The notes below the pieces were generated by a model. It had not been told where the DNA came from. It ran no database searches and saw only the letters and a list, made by a program, of their open reading frames with translations. A stretch of 64,000 nucleotides of DNA from the NCBI GenBank assembly GCA_963716855.1, contig CAVQUV010000016.1, positions 1 through 64,000 of the forward strand, read 5' to 3'. Both the position numbers and the translations under genes were made by a program. Shown one piece after another: positions 8,367 to 17,634 of this stretch (positions are counted from its first letter, which is position 1; each line of letters starts with the position of its first letter). This DNA is from JAGVSZ01 sp963716855 (GTDB lineage Bacteria; Pseudomonadota; Gammaproteobacteria; Burkholderiales; SG8-39).

Positions 8367-10517
8367 CTAGGCGACCCGCTCGCCGACGACCGACAGGCTC
8401 GACAAGACGGGCTTCTTGAGGAGCCGCTCGAACTCCTCCGCCGGGCCCGGCCGGGCATAAAGATAGCCCTGGACCTGGTCGCAGCCGAGCTCTCTCAGGA
8501 AAGCGGCCTGCTCCGTGCGCTCGACGCCTTCGGCCGTGACCGTCAGGCCGAGGCTGCGGGCCATCGCCATGATCGCCGTGACGATGGCGCGGTCGTCGTC
8601 GTCCCGGGACACTTCGCGCAGGAACGAGCGGTCGATCTTGAGCGTGCTCACCGGGAAGCGCTTGAGGTAGCCGAGGCTCGAGTAACCGGTGCCGAAGTCG
8701 TCGATCGCCAGCTTCACGCCGAGCGACTCGAAATCGCGCAGCATCCGGATGCTCGCTTCGGTCTGCTGCATCAGAATGCTCTCGGTGATCTCGAGCTCGA
8801 GCTGGGATGCCGGGAGCCCGGACCGCGCCAACGCGCTCTCCACGACCGAGACCAGACTCCCCTCGTGGAACTGGCGGGCCGAAAGATTCACCGCGACGAA
8901 GAGCGGGCTGTTGCCGGTCTTCGGCCAGCTCGCGGCTCGCGCGCACGCCTCCTGCAGGACCCATTCGCCGAGCGGAACGATCAGCCCGATGTCCTCGGCC
9001 ACCGGAATGAACTCTGCCGGTGACACGAGCCCGCGTTCGGGGTGGTTCCAGCGCACGAGCGCCTCTGCGCCGACGAGCTTCCCGCTTCCGAGCTGGACGA
9101 TCGGCTGGAAGTGCAGGACGAACTCCTTGCGCTCGAGCGCGCGGCGCAAGCCGATCTCGAGCGCGAGGCGCCGCTTCACCCGCTCGGTCATCTGCGGCCG
9201 GAAGAAGTGGAACGTCCCGCGTCCGTCGCCCTTGGCGTGATACATGGCCGTGTCCGCGTTGCGGATGAGCGTCTCCGCGTCCGCGCCGTCGGCCGGATAC
9301 AGACTGATCCCGATGCTTGCGTTGGCGTGCAGCTTGTGTCCGCCGATCTCGAAACCGTGGGTGATCTCCGCGAGCAGCCGCCGGGCCACACTGCCCGCCT
9401 CCTCGGCCGAACCGACGTCGCCGAGGCAAACGATGAACTCGTCTCCACCGAGACGCGCGACCGTGTCCGCCTCCCGCAGATCCTTCGCGCAGAGCGCGCC
9501 GACCAGCTTGAGCATCTCGTCGCCCGTCGCGTGGCCGAGCGAATCGTTGATGTTCTTAAACCGGTCCAGATCGAGGAACAGCACCGCCACCGAATGGCCG
9601 ATCCGCCCGGCGCGCGCGATGGCCTGCTGCAGTCGGTCCATGAAGAGCGCGCGGTTCGGCAGCCCGGTGAGCTCGTCGTGATGCGCGAGATAGCTCGCGC
9701 GCGCCTCGGCGAGTCGCCGATCGTGGACCTCGGCTTCGAGGGCGGCGTTCGACGTCGCGAGCGCGGCGGTCCGCTCCTCGACGCGTTGCTCGAGGGTGCT
9801 GTGCGCGGCCGCAAGGGCCGCTTGCGCGGCCTCGCGCTCGGCGTACTGGCGCTGCAGGATCCGCTCCGCGTGCCGGACCACGGTATACAGTGCGGCGTAG
9901 AGAAGCAGGAGCACCGCCAGGACCGCCGCACTGACCGACCACTGCGTCTGCTCGATGCGCTCGACGAACGGCGTCACGTCCGAGTAGATCTCGAACACGG
10001 CCTCGACCGGGTGCACCGGCGAGGCGCGCAGGGGGATGTACGTCGACAGGACGTCCCGGTCCTCGATGACCTGCTCGAACGCGCTGAACCGATCGCGGTG
10101 CGTGAGCTCGCTCGCGGTGCGTCCGGCCGCGGCGCCCTGAAAGCCCGCGTTCGACCGCTTGTCCTCGCCGATCTGTTTCGCCTCGGTCGAGAACACGGTT
10201 CGCCCGGCGAGGTCATACACCTTGACCTTCACCACCGGTACCTGCCGCATGTGCGCCAGGATGGACGAGCGCAGCCCCGGCAGCCCGCGGTGGCGGTTCA
10301 GCTCGCCGGTCGGCATCTCACGAGCGGTGTCGAGATAGGCGGCAAGCGCCGGCCCGAGCGAATTCGCCATCGCCTGCGCGAGCGACGTGTTGTTCTCCTC
10401 GCCCATCTCGACGAGCGACTGGACGGCGACGTGGCGATACACGCCGCCGAGCAGTGCCGCGGCGACGAGCACGACGACCAATCCGCTGAGCGAGAAGTAC
10501 CTTAAGAGCTTGAACAT
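8367..10517 (-). CDS. Membrane-anchored GGDEF-EAL protein (c-di-GMP turnover)
   Basis: 716-residue protein likely controlling cyclic di-GMP. An N-terminal membrane helix (about residues 8-28), a periplasmic sensing region of about 190 residues, a second helix, a coiled-coil stretch (LEQRVEERTAALATSNAALE) and then GGDEF and EAL domains follow in order. The active motif RLGGDEF is intact and is preceded at the right distance by an RxxD inhibitory site (READ). The EAL domain has AEALVRW and the DDFGTGYSS loop, so both cyclase and phosphodiesterase activity are possible. ATG 10517 is chosen because it starts the first membrane helix. A sigma-54-type promoter lies about 100 bases upstream. Confidence 0.85.
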   Translation of the reverse strand: MFKLLRYFSLSGLVVVLVAAALLGGVYRHVAVQSLVEMGEENNTSLAQAMANSLGPALAAYLDTAREMPTGELNRHRGLPGLRSSILAHMRQVPVVKVKVYDLAGRTVFSTEAKQIGEDKRSNAGFQGAAAGRTASELTHRDRFSAFEQVIEDRDVLSTYIPLRASPVHPVEAVFEIYSDVTPFVERIEQTQWSVSAAVLAVLLLLYAALYTVVRHAERILQRQYAEREAAQAALAAAHSTLEQRVEERTAALATSNAALEAEVHDRRLAEARASYLAHHDELTGLPNRALFMDRLQQAIARAGRIGHSVAVLFLDLDRFKNINDSLGHATGDEMLKLVGALCAKDLREADTVARLGGDEFIVCLGDVGSAEEAGSVARRLLAEITHGFEIGGHKLHANASIGISLYPADGADAETLIRNADTAMYHAKGDGRGTFHFFRPQMTERVKRRLALEIGLRRALERKEFVLHFQPIVQLGSGKLVGAEALVRWNHPERGLVSPAEFIPVAEDIGLIVPLGEWVLQEACARAASWPKTGNSPLFVAVNLSARQFHEGSLVSVVESALARSGLPASQLELEITESILMQQTEASIRMLRDFESLGVKLAIDDFGTGYSSLGYLKRFPVSTLKIDRSFLREVSRDDDDRAIVTAIMAMARSLGLTVTAEGVERTEQAAFLRELGCDQVQGYLYARPGPAEEFERLLKKPVLSSLSVVGERVA

Positions 10518-10615
10518 GCCGTTCCATCCCCGGCTGCGGCGCTGGCTTCCGCAGCCCGCCCTTGCGGGCACTTTCGACACCTGAGCCATGGTTCGAAAAG
10601 CGCGCCAAGACGGGG

Positions 10616-10631
10616 TGCAAGGACGGTGCCA
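10616..10631 (-). promoter_or_regulatory. Sigma-54-type promoter of the GGDEF-EAL gene
   Basis: On the minus strand TGGCACCGTCCTTGCA matches the -24/-12 consensus TGGCAC-N5-TTGCA with GG and GC in the right spacing. It faces the GGDEF-EAL gene, whose start is 99 bases downstream. The rest of 10518-10857 holds no gene that I can see. Confidence 0.55.
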
Positions 10632-10857
10632 GCCCTCCGGCCCGATGTGGCGTTTGCCACAGTCTGCCGGCACCACCTGCCCGGCTCGGCAAATCGGAGG
10701 CGCGTGGGGGCTCTAAAGCGTCGCGGAGGGACCTCACCGGGCGCAGCCTGGGTGCTCGACCGGCTCGAGCGGTGTCGGGGTCGTGCCACTGCGCCGAAAT
10801 GGGAACGTGCGGACAGGCCTCCGGTCGAAACTCGCCGCCGCTAGGTTTTGCAGGGAC

Positions 10858-11886
10858 TTACTTGGGCGCGCCGGGCTGCGTCACCGCCGGCTCCAGCCGC
10901 CGGCGGAACCCGTCCGACATCCACACGCTCCCGTCGCGGTCGACGATCAAGCCGTCGGCGTCCGGCGTTTCGGCGATGAGCCGGATGCCGGCTGCCTTTC
11001 CCAGCACCATGATCGCGACCGAGAGGCCGTTTGCCGCCTCGATCTCCTCCGCGATCACCGTCACCCCGCTCGGTCCCTCGGAGGGGAAGCCGGTGCGGGG
11101 GTCGAGGATGTGGTGGTAGCGCCTGCCGTCGCGCACGAACGCGCGCTCGTAGTCGCCCGACGAGGAGACGAAACCGCGCGCCACCTCCGCGACGCCGAGG
11201 AGGACGCTCGGCGTGCGCGGATCGCGCACGCCGATCCGCCACGGCGGGCCGTCGGGTGGTCCACCCACGCGGACGTCGCCGCCGCCGTTCACCAGCGCAC
11301 GCATTGCGCCGTTCCGCTCGAGCGTGCGCCAGCCGGCGTCGAGAATGTAGAGCTTCGCGATGCCGCCCAGATCGATTCGCATACCGGGTACGCGGAGCCG
11401 GGCAGTGCCGACGCGTGCATCGAGCTCGAGCTTGCGCCAGTCGATGAGCGGCAACTGCGCGGCGATCTCAGCGCGCGAGGGCACGCGCTCTTCTCCCGGG
11501 CGGAACCGCCAGCCCTGCAGCGATCCGATCGTCACGTCGAAGGCGCCATGAGTGCGCGCCGACATCCGGTGTGCCATCGCGAGCACCTTCATCAGCTCGG
11601 GCGGAGTCGGCACGGCGCGGGTTCCCGCTGCGTCGTTGATCGCGCTGACGACGCTCGCCGGGTTGTAGCGGTTCATCATGTCCGAGAGCCGGTTCATCTC
11701 ACCAAAAGCCGCGTTTACGGCCGCGTGCAGCGCCTGCTCGTCCGCGCCTTCGGCGGTGATCTCGACGACGGTGCCCATCAGGGGGCGCGCCTCCTGGAGA
11801 CGTGCGGCATGCGCGTGGACGGCGCACGACGCAAGGAGGGCAGCGACGATCATGCGTGATCGGAGCCGGGGGAAGGCAACACTCAT
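10858..11886 (-). CDS. nirX: FAD:protein FMN transferase, NirX/NosX type (ApbE family)
   Basis: 342-residue ApbE-family protein that attaches FMN through a phosphodiester bond to Thr in target proteins, in the periplasm. It has an export signal (LLASCAVHAHA), the family motifs PLMGTVVEITAEG near the mature N-terminus, RIDLGGIAKLYILD, ALVNGGGDVRVGG and YHHILDPRTGFPSE. The likely substrate is the FMN domain of the divergently transcribed NosR/NirI-like protein. The nirX-nirI pairing next to nirS is known from Paracoccus. Start 11886 is taken; ATG 11853 would give a shorter signal peptide. An FNR-type box sits between the two genes. Confidence 0.8.
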   Translation of the reverse strand: MSVAFPRLRSRMIVAALLASCAVHAHAARLQEARPLMGTVVEITAEGADEQALHAAVNAAFGEMNRLSDMMNRYNPASVVSAINDAAGTRAVPTPPELMKVLAMAHRMSARTHGAFDVTIGSLQGWRFRPGEERVPSRAEIAAQLPLIDWRKLELDARVGTARLRVPGMRIDLGGIAKLYILDAGWRTLERNGAMRALVNGGGDVRVGGPPDGPPWRIGVRDPRTPSVLLGVAEVARGFVSSSGDYERAFVRDGRRYHHILDPRTGFPSEGPSGVTVIAEEIEAANGLSVAIMVLGKAAGIRLIAETPDADGLIVDRDGSVWMSDGFRRRLEPAVTQPGAPK

Positions 11887-11941
11887 CTGAATAGGGTATC
11901 CGATCGTGGAGCCTGGACCGTCTCGTCCCGCGCCAGTGCGA

Positions 11942-11955
11942 TTGATGCAGGTCAA
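11942..11955. promoter_or_regulatory. FNR/Dnr-type box between nirX and nirI
   Basis: TTGATGCAGGTCAA matches the TTGAT-N4-ATCAA consensus with one mismatch. It lies in the divergent promoter region, 56 bases from the nirX start and 48 from the chosen nirI start, so it could serve both. Confidence 0.65.
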
Positions 11956-12002
11956 GGTCTGCCGGTGCCTGCGCGATTGAAATGGCACACGGTCCCCCGC
12001 CA

Positions 12003-13781
12003 ATGCCCGCCGTACGCGCCGCCATCGCTCTGCTGCTCGCCCTACTGCTCGCGGTCGGTGCCGCGCACGCGGCCGACATCGCCACCGACTATCCCCAGGC
12101 GCGGAGCTTCTTCCCCGAGGCCGACCGCTTCGGCGCCCTCGAGGGCACGCCGCCGGCTGCGCCCGTTTTCCGGGGCGATCGGTTACTCGGCTACGTGTTC
12201 CTCACCGCCGACGTCGTCCGCATCCCCGCCTACTCGGGCAGGCCGATCAACACCTTGGTCGGATTCGACCTCGGGGGGCGCATCACCGGACTCGCGATCG
12301 TCCATCACGAGGAGCCGATCCTGGCGGCCGGCATCAGCGAGGAACGTCTGCACGCGTTCACCAATCAGTATCGCGGCAAATCGGTGTTCGACCGCGTGAC
12401 GATCGGTGCGGCGCGCGAGGGCTACGTCGCCGTCGACACCATCTCGGGCGCGACCATCACGGTCATGGTGCAAAACGCGACGGTGACGCAGGCCGTCCGC
12501 CGCGTCGCCGAGTCGCGCGGGCTCACCCCCGCGATTGCTGCAGCCCGGCCCGTCGAGTCGCCGCCTGGCGCGGCCGCGTCGCCCGCGGCGACGGCGCCTG
12601 TCGCCGCCGCCGTCTTGCCGCCGCCGGGAACGGCGCCACCCGAGGTGGGTGCGCCGGGCGAGCCGGAGAGACGCGCATCAAGTCCCATGTCCAAGGCCGC
12701 GGCGAAGGCGCCAGCGCAACCGGTCGCGGTCGAGCCCGGCACGCGCGCCCAGACGCCGGAGCCGGCGCGCGCGGAGGCAGCGCTCGAGGAAGCGCTCTGG
12801 GTGGACGTCTGGCGCAACCGCAAGGCCGAGATCGCGCTGCTCGTCGTCGGACTCGCGGTGCTGGCATCGATCCTCGTTTTCCAGGACTGGCTCGCGCGGC
12901 GCCCGACGCTCCTCTGGTACTTGCGCCGGGGCTTCCTCATCTACACGCTGTTCTTCATCGGCTGGTACGCACTCGCGCAACTCTCGATCGTGCACGTCTT
13001 CACGTTCGTGCACGCCGTGACGCGCGAATTCCACTGGGAGACGTTCCTGATCGACCCGATGCTGTTCATCCTGTGGGGGTTCGTGGCGGTCACGCTGCTG
13101 CTATGGGGGCGGGGCGTGTACTGCGGCTGGCTGTGCCCCTTCGGCGCGCTGCAGGAGCTCGTCAACCAGGCGGCGCGGCGCTTCAACGTCAGGCAGCTCG
13201 AGTTCTCCGACGTGGTGCACGAGCGTCTTTCCGCGGTGAAGTACCTCATCCTGATCTTGCTCTTCGGCGTCTCGTTGCAGTCCACGCTCCAGATGGTGCA
13301 CTACGCCGAGGTGGAACCCTTCAAGACCGCGGTCACGCTGCGCTTCCAGCGCGAATGGCCGTTCGTGCTTTACGCGGCCGGGCTTATCGTCGTGTCGCTC
13401 TTCAACCGCAAGTTCTTCTGCAAGTACCTCTGCCCGCTCGGCGCGGCGCTCGCGATCCCGGGCCGGTTTCGGGTGTTCGACTGGTGGCTGCGCCGGCGTC
13501 GCGAATGCGGTCGACCCTGCCAGACCTGCGCCACGGAGTGCGAGGTTCGCGCCATCCGGCCGACGGGCGAGATCAATGCCAACGAATGCCACTACTGCCT
13601 CGACTGCCAGGTGACGTACTACAACGAGGCGAAGTGCATGCCGCTGCTCGAGCGGCGCACGCGGCACCAGCGCGCGGCGCGCGCGCGCGAGGTGGTGCGC
13701 GCGATGGAACCGCACTCCGGCGTCCAGGGGATTGAAGAGAACGAGCGGCCCGAGAAGCGTCTCCCACCCGGCGGGGCGTGA
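12003..13781 (+). CDS. nirI: NosR/NirI-family membrane flavo-iron-sulfur protein
   Basis: About 592 residues, intact. Order of parts: signal peptide, periplasmic FMN-binding domain with SGAT near residue 147 (the Thr is the expected FMN attachment site), a Pro/Ala-rich linker, several membrane helices, two CxxxCP motifs (YCGWLCPFGALQEL near 373 and FCKYLCPLGAAL near 471), and a cytosolic ferredoxin-like part with CGRPCQTCATEC and CHYCLDCQ. NosR supports nosZ expression and electron supply; the homologue NirI does the same for nirS in Paracoccus. Placement directly before nirS and beside nirX favours NirI. Start 12003 is preferred because of the box spacing; 11982 is possible. Confidence 0.8.
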   Translation: MPAVRAAIALLLALLLAVGAAHAADIATDYPQARSFFPEADRFGALEGTPPAAPVFRGDRLLGYVFLTADVVRIPAYSGRPINTLVGFDLGGRITGLAIVHHEEPILAAGISEERLHAFTNQYRGKSVFDRVTIGAAREGYVAVDTISGATITVMVQNATVTQAVRRVAESRGLTPAIAAARPVESPPGAAASPAATAPVAAAVLPPPGTAPPEVGAPGEPERRASSPMSKAAAKAPAQPVAVEPGTRAQTPEPARAEAALEEALWVDVWRNRKAEIALLVVGLAVLASILVFQDWLARRPTLLWYLRRGFLIYTLFFIGWYALAQLSIVHVFTFVHAVTREFHWETFLIDPMLFILWGFVAVTLLLWGRGVYCGWLCPFGALQELVNQAARRFNVRQLEFSDVVHERLSAVKYLILILLFGVSLQSTLQMVHYAEVEPFKTAVTLRFQREWPFVLYAAGLIVVSLFNRKFFCKYLCPLGAALAIPGRFRVFDWWLRRRRECGRPCQTCATECEVRAIRPTGEINANECHYCLDCQVTYYNEAKCMPLLERRTRHQRAARAREVVRAMEPHSGVQGIEENERPEKRLPPGGA

Positions 13782-13813
13782 GGGGTCCCGCGCCCGGGCG
13801 CGCGCCTCCAGTT

Positions 13814-13827
13814 TTGACTCGGGTCAA
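13814..13827. promoter_or_regulatory. FNR/Dnr-type box in front of nirS
   Basis: TTGACTCGGGTCAA is a perfect palindrome of the TTGAC-N4-GTCAA form, 68 bases before the nirS start. A class II start would fall near 13862, leaving a short leader. Confidence 0.75.
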
Positions 13828-13895
13828 AGCTACGGCTGGATCCCACGCTTAGAGTGCGGCTACCGAATATCCCATCGCCCTGACAAGGAACCCCC

Positions 13896-15650
13896 ATGAG
13901 CCACAAGGATCTCGCACGCGCGACACTCGCCGCGGCAATCGCGGCGCTCGTCATCGGTGCGGCGCACGCGCAACAGCCGGCGCCCGCAAAACCGGTGCAC
14001 CCGGGCACGCCCGCCGAGGACCTGATGTACCGCGGCGCGCCGGTTCCGATCAAGCCGGGCGAGGCGCCCGACGTCGTCTCGCCGAAGGCGCCACCGATGA
14101 CCGCGGCCGAGTTCGAGCGCGCCAAGCAGATCTACTTCGAGCGCTGCGCCGGCTGCCACGGCGTGCTGCGCAAGGGCGCGACCGGCAAGCCGCTCACGCC
14201 CGACATCACCCTAGCCGCGCGGCACCGACTACCTCAAGGTGTTCATCAACTACGGCTCACCCGCCGGCATGCCGAACTGGGGCACCTCGGGCGAGCTCAG
14301 CGAGAAGGACGTCGACATCATGGCGCGGTTCCTGCAGCACGAGCCGCCCACGCCGCCCGAGTTCGGCATGAAGGAGATGAAGGCGTCCTGGAAGGTGCTC
14401 AGTGCCGCCGAGCAAGCGGCCGACGAAGAAGATGAACAAGCTACAACCTCGACAATCTCTTCTCGGTCACGCTGCGCGACTCGGGCGAGGTCGCGCTGAT
14501 CGACGGCGACACGCAAGAAGATCGTCAACATCATCAAGACCGGCTACGCGGTGCACATCTCGCGGCTGTCGTCCTCGGGCCGCTACCTGCTACGTGATCG
14601 GGCGCGACGCCAAGATCAACCTGATCGACCTGTGGATGGAGAAGCCCGACAACGTCGCCGAGATCAAGGTCGGGCTGGAGGCGCGCTCGGTCGAGACCTC
14701 CAAGTACAAGGGCTACGAGGACAAGTACGCGATTGCCGGCACCTACTGGCCGCCGCAGTTCGTGATCATGGACGGCGACACCCTCGAGCCGCTGCAAGAT
14801 CGTGTCGACCCGCGGCATGACGGTGGACACGCAGGAGTATCACCCCGAGCCGCGCGTGGCCTCGATCGTGGCCTCGCACTTCAACCCGGAGTTCGTCGTC
14901 AACGTCAAGGAGACCGGCAAGATCCTGATGGTGAACTACACGGACATCAACAACCTGAAGATCACCGAGATCGGCGCCGCGCGCTTCCTGCACGACGGCG
15001 GCTTCGACTCCACCAAGCGCTACTTCCTGGTGGCCGCGAACCAGTCGAACAAGATCGCGGTGGTCGACACCAAGGAGGGCAAGCTCGCCGGCGCTGATCG
15101 ACGTCGGCAAGATCCCGCATCCCGGGCGCGGCGCGAACTTCGTCGATCCGAAGTTCGGTCCGGTGTGGGCGACGGGCCACCTGGGCGACGAGAGCGATCT
15201 CGCTGATCGGCACCGATCCGGTGAAGCACAAGGCGAACGCCTGGAAAGTGGTGCGCACGCTCAAAGGCCAGGGCGGCGGGTCGCTGTTCATCAAGACTCA
15301 CCCGAAGTCGACGAACCTCTGGGTCGATACCACGCTCAACCCGGACGCGAAGATCAGCCAGTCGGTCGCCGTGTTCGACATCAAGGACCTCGACAAGGCG
15401 CTCGGCGATCCTGCCGATCGCCGAGTGGGCCGGCATCAGGCGAAGGCCCGCAAGCGCGTGGTGCAGCCCGAGTACAACAAGGCAGGCGACGAGGTCTGGT
15501 TCTCGGTCTGGAACGGCAAGGACCAGGAGTCGGCGATCGTCGTCGTCGACGACAAGACGCTGCAAGCTGAAGCAGGTGATCAAGGACAAGCGCCTGATCA
15601 CGCCGACCGGCAAGTTCAACGTCTACAACACGCAGCACGACGTGTACTAG
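13896..15650 (+). CDS. nirS: Cytochrome cd1 nitrite reductase, interrupted by many +1 shifts
   Basis: Periplasmic enzyme reducing nitrite to NO. ATG 13896 opens a signal peptide ending in IGAAHA; the heme c site CAGCH is near residue 84; the d1 beta-propeller follows, with recognisable stretches such as YVIGRDAKINLIDLWMEKPD, HPEPRVASIVASH, RVVQPEYNKAGDEVWFSVWN and the terminal GKFNVYNTQHDVY before TAG 15650. The frame is broken near 14213, 14402, 14441, 14514, 14588, 14794, 15088, 15195, 15408, about 15430 (two bases) and 15559. Removing 12 bases gives 580 residues, the normal length. Because homology is seamless, I read this as one gene with sequence errors, not as a pseudogene. Confidence 0.85.
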
Positions 15651-15663
15651 GGGAGCGACGCAC

Positions 15664-15978
15664 ATGAAAGCCCGTATTGCCGCATTCGGTCTCGCGCTCG
15701 CCGCCGGCTGGGTCGCGCACCCGCCGCGCTCGCCGACGAGGCGCTCGCCAAGAAGCACAACTGCACCGCCTGCCACGCGGTCGACAAGAAGATGGTCGGC
15801 CCCGCGTACAAGGACGTCGGCAAGAAGTACAAGGGCCAGGCCGACGCGCCCGGCCAAGCTCGCCGAGAAGGTGAAGAAGGGCGGCAGCGGCGTGTGGGGT
15901 GCGGTGCCGATGCCGCCCAACGCGGCCGTTCCGGACGACGACATCAAGAAGCTGGTCGACTGGGTGCTGAAGGGCTGA
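15664..15978 (+). CDS. nirM: Cytochrome c551, electron donor to NirS
   Basis: Small periplasmic monoheme cytochrome of about 103 residues. After the signal peptide come NCTACHAVDKKMVGPAYKDV (heme CxxCH) and VWGAVPMPPNAAVPDDD with the axial Met, the hallmark of cytochrome c8/c551. It is 13 bases after nirS and carries electrons to it. The frame shifts near 15712-15720 (net two bases) and near 15843 (one base); the start and end are in the same frame. Confidence 0.8.
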   Translation: MKARIAAFGLALAAGWVAHPPRSPTRRSPRSTTAPPATRSTRRWSAPRTRTSARSTRARPTRPAKLAEKVKKGGSGVWGAVPMPPNAAVPDDDIKKLVDWVLKG

Positions 15979-16033
15979 GCACTGCAGCGCCGTGGCGTCG
16001 GACGAGCGGGGGCCAGGTGCCCCCGCTCGTTGT

Positions 16034-16047
16034 TTAAGGTGAGTCAA
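16034..16047. promoter_or_regulatory. Weak FNR-type box before nirC
   Basis: TTAAGGTGAGTCAA has one good half-site (GTCAA) and a poor left half. It may give nirC-nirN a secondary promoter. Confidence 0.3.
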
Positions 16048-16099
16048 GGTCCTCCGCGGCATGCCGGTCGAAGATGCGATCGTAACGGGATGCGGATCG

Positions 16100-16445
16100 A
16101 TGCGGGCGATCGCGACACTTGCGGGCAGGCTCATGGCAGGCGCGATCGGCGTCCTCGCCGCGGCGACGTTGCTCGCCGCCGAACCTGCTGGCCAGCGCCA
16201 GGCGGAGCTGACGCACCTCGTCCGGCAGGACTGCGGCTCGTGCCACGGCATGACGCTGAAGGGCGGCCTCGGTCCGGCCCTCACGCGCGATGCGCTGCGC
16301 GACAAGCCGCGCCGAGAGCCTCGTCGTCACCGTTCTCTACGGGCGTCCTGGGACCGCGATGCCGCCTTGGAGCGCTTTCGTGAGCGAGGCCGAGGCCGCG
16401 TGGATCGTCCGGCAGCTCCAGGAGGGCACGCTCGGTGAGCGCTGA
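16100..16445 (+). CDS. nirC: Monoheme c-type cytochrome NirC
   Basis: Exported cytochrome of about 114 residues; signal peptide followed by LVRQDCGSCHGMTLKGGLGP with the CxxCH heme site and an axial Met in GTAMPPW. NirC (cytochrome c55X) serves in heme d1 maturation and can donate electrons to NirS. One extra base near 16307 shifts the frame; removing it gives a protein ending at TGA 16445 that overlaps the nirF start by 11 bases, as in other nir clusters. ATG 16061 upstream is a less likely start. Confidence 0.75.
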
Positions 16446-17633
16446 CGGCACGGATTTCCGCCGCTGGTGGAGCGTGACCGTGGCGACGATCGCGGCGATC
16501 GGCGCGCTCGCGGCCCTCGCGGATGCCGCGCGCGCGGAGACCGGCGTCGTGATCGAGCGGGCCAGCGGGAGCGTTCAGCTCGTCGACAACGCGAAGCGGA
16601 CGACGCGCGGCCGCGTGGAGGGGCTCGGCGACCTGTCGCACGCCTCGCTCGTGTTCTCGCAGGACGCGCGGCACGTGTTCGTGTTCGGCCGCGACGGCGG
16701 ACTCACCAAGGTCGACGTCGCTGCCGCGAAGGTGGTCGGTCGCGTGGTGCAGGCGGGCAACTCGATCGGCGGCGCCATCTCGCGCGACGGGCGGATCATC
16801 GCGGTGGCGAACTACGAGCCGGGCGGCGTCAAGCTGTTCGACGCCGAGTACGCTCGCGCTGCTCGCCGAGATCCCGGCGACGTACGGCGCCGAGGGAAAG
16901 CGAGCGAAGGTCGTGGGCATCGCCGACGCACCCGGCAACCGCTTCGTGTTCAGCCTGTTCGAGGCCGGGGAGATCTGGGTCGCGGACGTGACCGACCCGC
17001 GGCAGCCGTCGGTGAAGAAGTTGGCGAACGTCGGCCGGGAACCCTACGACGCGCTGATCACCCCCGACGGCCGTCACTACGTCGCCGGCCTGTTCGGCGA
17101 GGACGGGCTCGCGCTCGTCGACCTGGCCAACGTCGACGCCGGCGCGCAGCGCATCCTCGCGAACTACGGCCGCGGCGAGCGAGAAGCTGCCCGTCTACAA
17201 GATGCCGCACCTGCGCGGCTGGGCGGTGGCGCAGGGCTACGCGTTCCTGCCGGCGATCGGGCGGCACGAGGTGCTCGTCGTCGAGCGCGCCACCTGGCGC
17301 GAGGTGGCGCGCATCCCGGTGCACGGCCAGCCGGTGTTCGTGATGGCGCGGCCGGACGGGCGGCAGGTGTGGGTCAACTTCGCCTTTCCGCGCAACGACA
17401 CCGTGCAGGTCATCGACGTGGACCGCCTCGCGCTCGTCGAGACGCTCAAGCCGGGCCGCACGATCCTGCACCTGGAGTTCAGCGCCGGCGGCGAGGAGGT
17501 CTGGATCTCGGCGCGCGACGACGACCGCGTGGTGATCTACGACACCGCGACGTTCAGGCGCGTCGCCGAGCTCGCGGCGAAGAGCCCGAGCGGGATCTTC
17601 TTCGAGTGGCGGGCGAAGAGGATCGGGATGTGA
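16435..17633 (+). CDS. nirF: Heme d1 biosynthesis protein NirF, two shifts
   Basis: Exported beta-propeller protein related to the d1 domain of NirS, about 398 residues after correction. GTG 16435 opens a signal peptide (ALAALADAARA). Recognisable parts are VVGRVVQAGNSIGGAISRDG, NRFVFSLFEAGEIWVADV, VGREPYDALITPDGRHYVAG and the C-terminal HPVFVMARPDGR-like propeller blade. NirF acts as a dehydrogenase in one of the last steps of heme d1 formation. Extra bases lie near 16850 and 17178. It overlaps nirC and is followed by nirD one base after its stop. Confidence 0.85.
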
Positions 17634-17634
17634 C

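Noticed and set aside
10780..10830. A cobalamin riboswitch-like string (GCCACTG and GGGAA)
   Set aside because: The conserved B12-box order and pairing are not there; the two strings match by chance.
10858..13781. Naming the pair nosX/nosR
   Set aside because: They stand directly before nirS, as nirX/nirI do in Paracoccus, and no nosZ, nosD or nosF is present.
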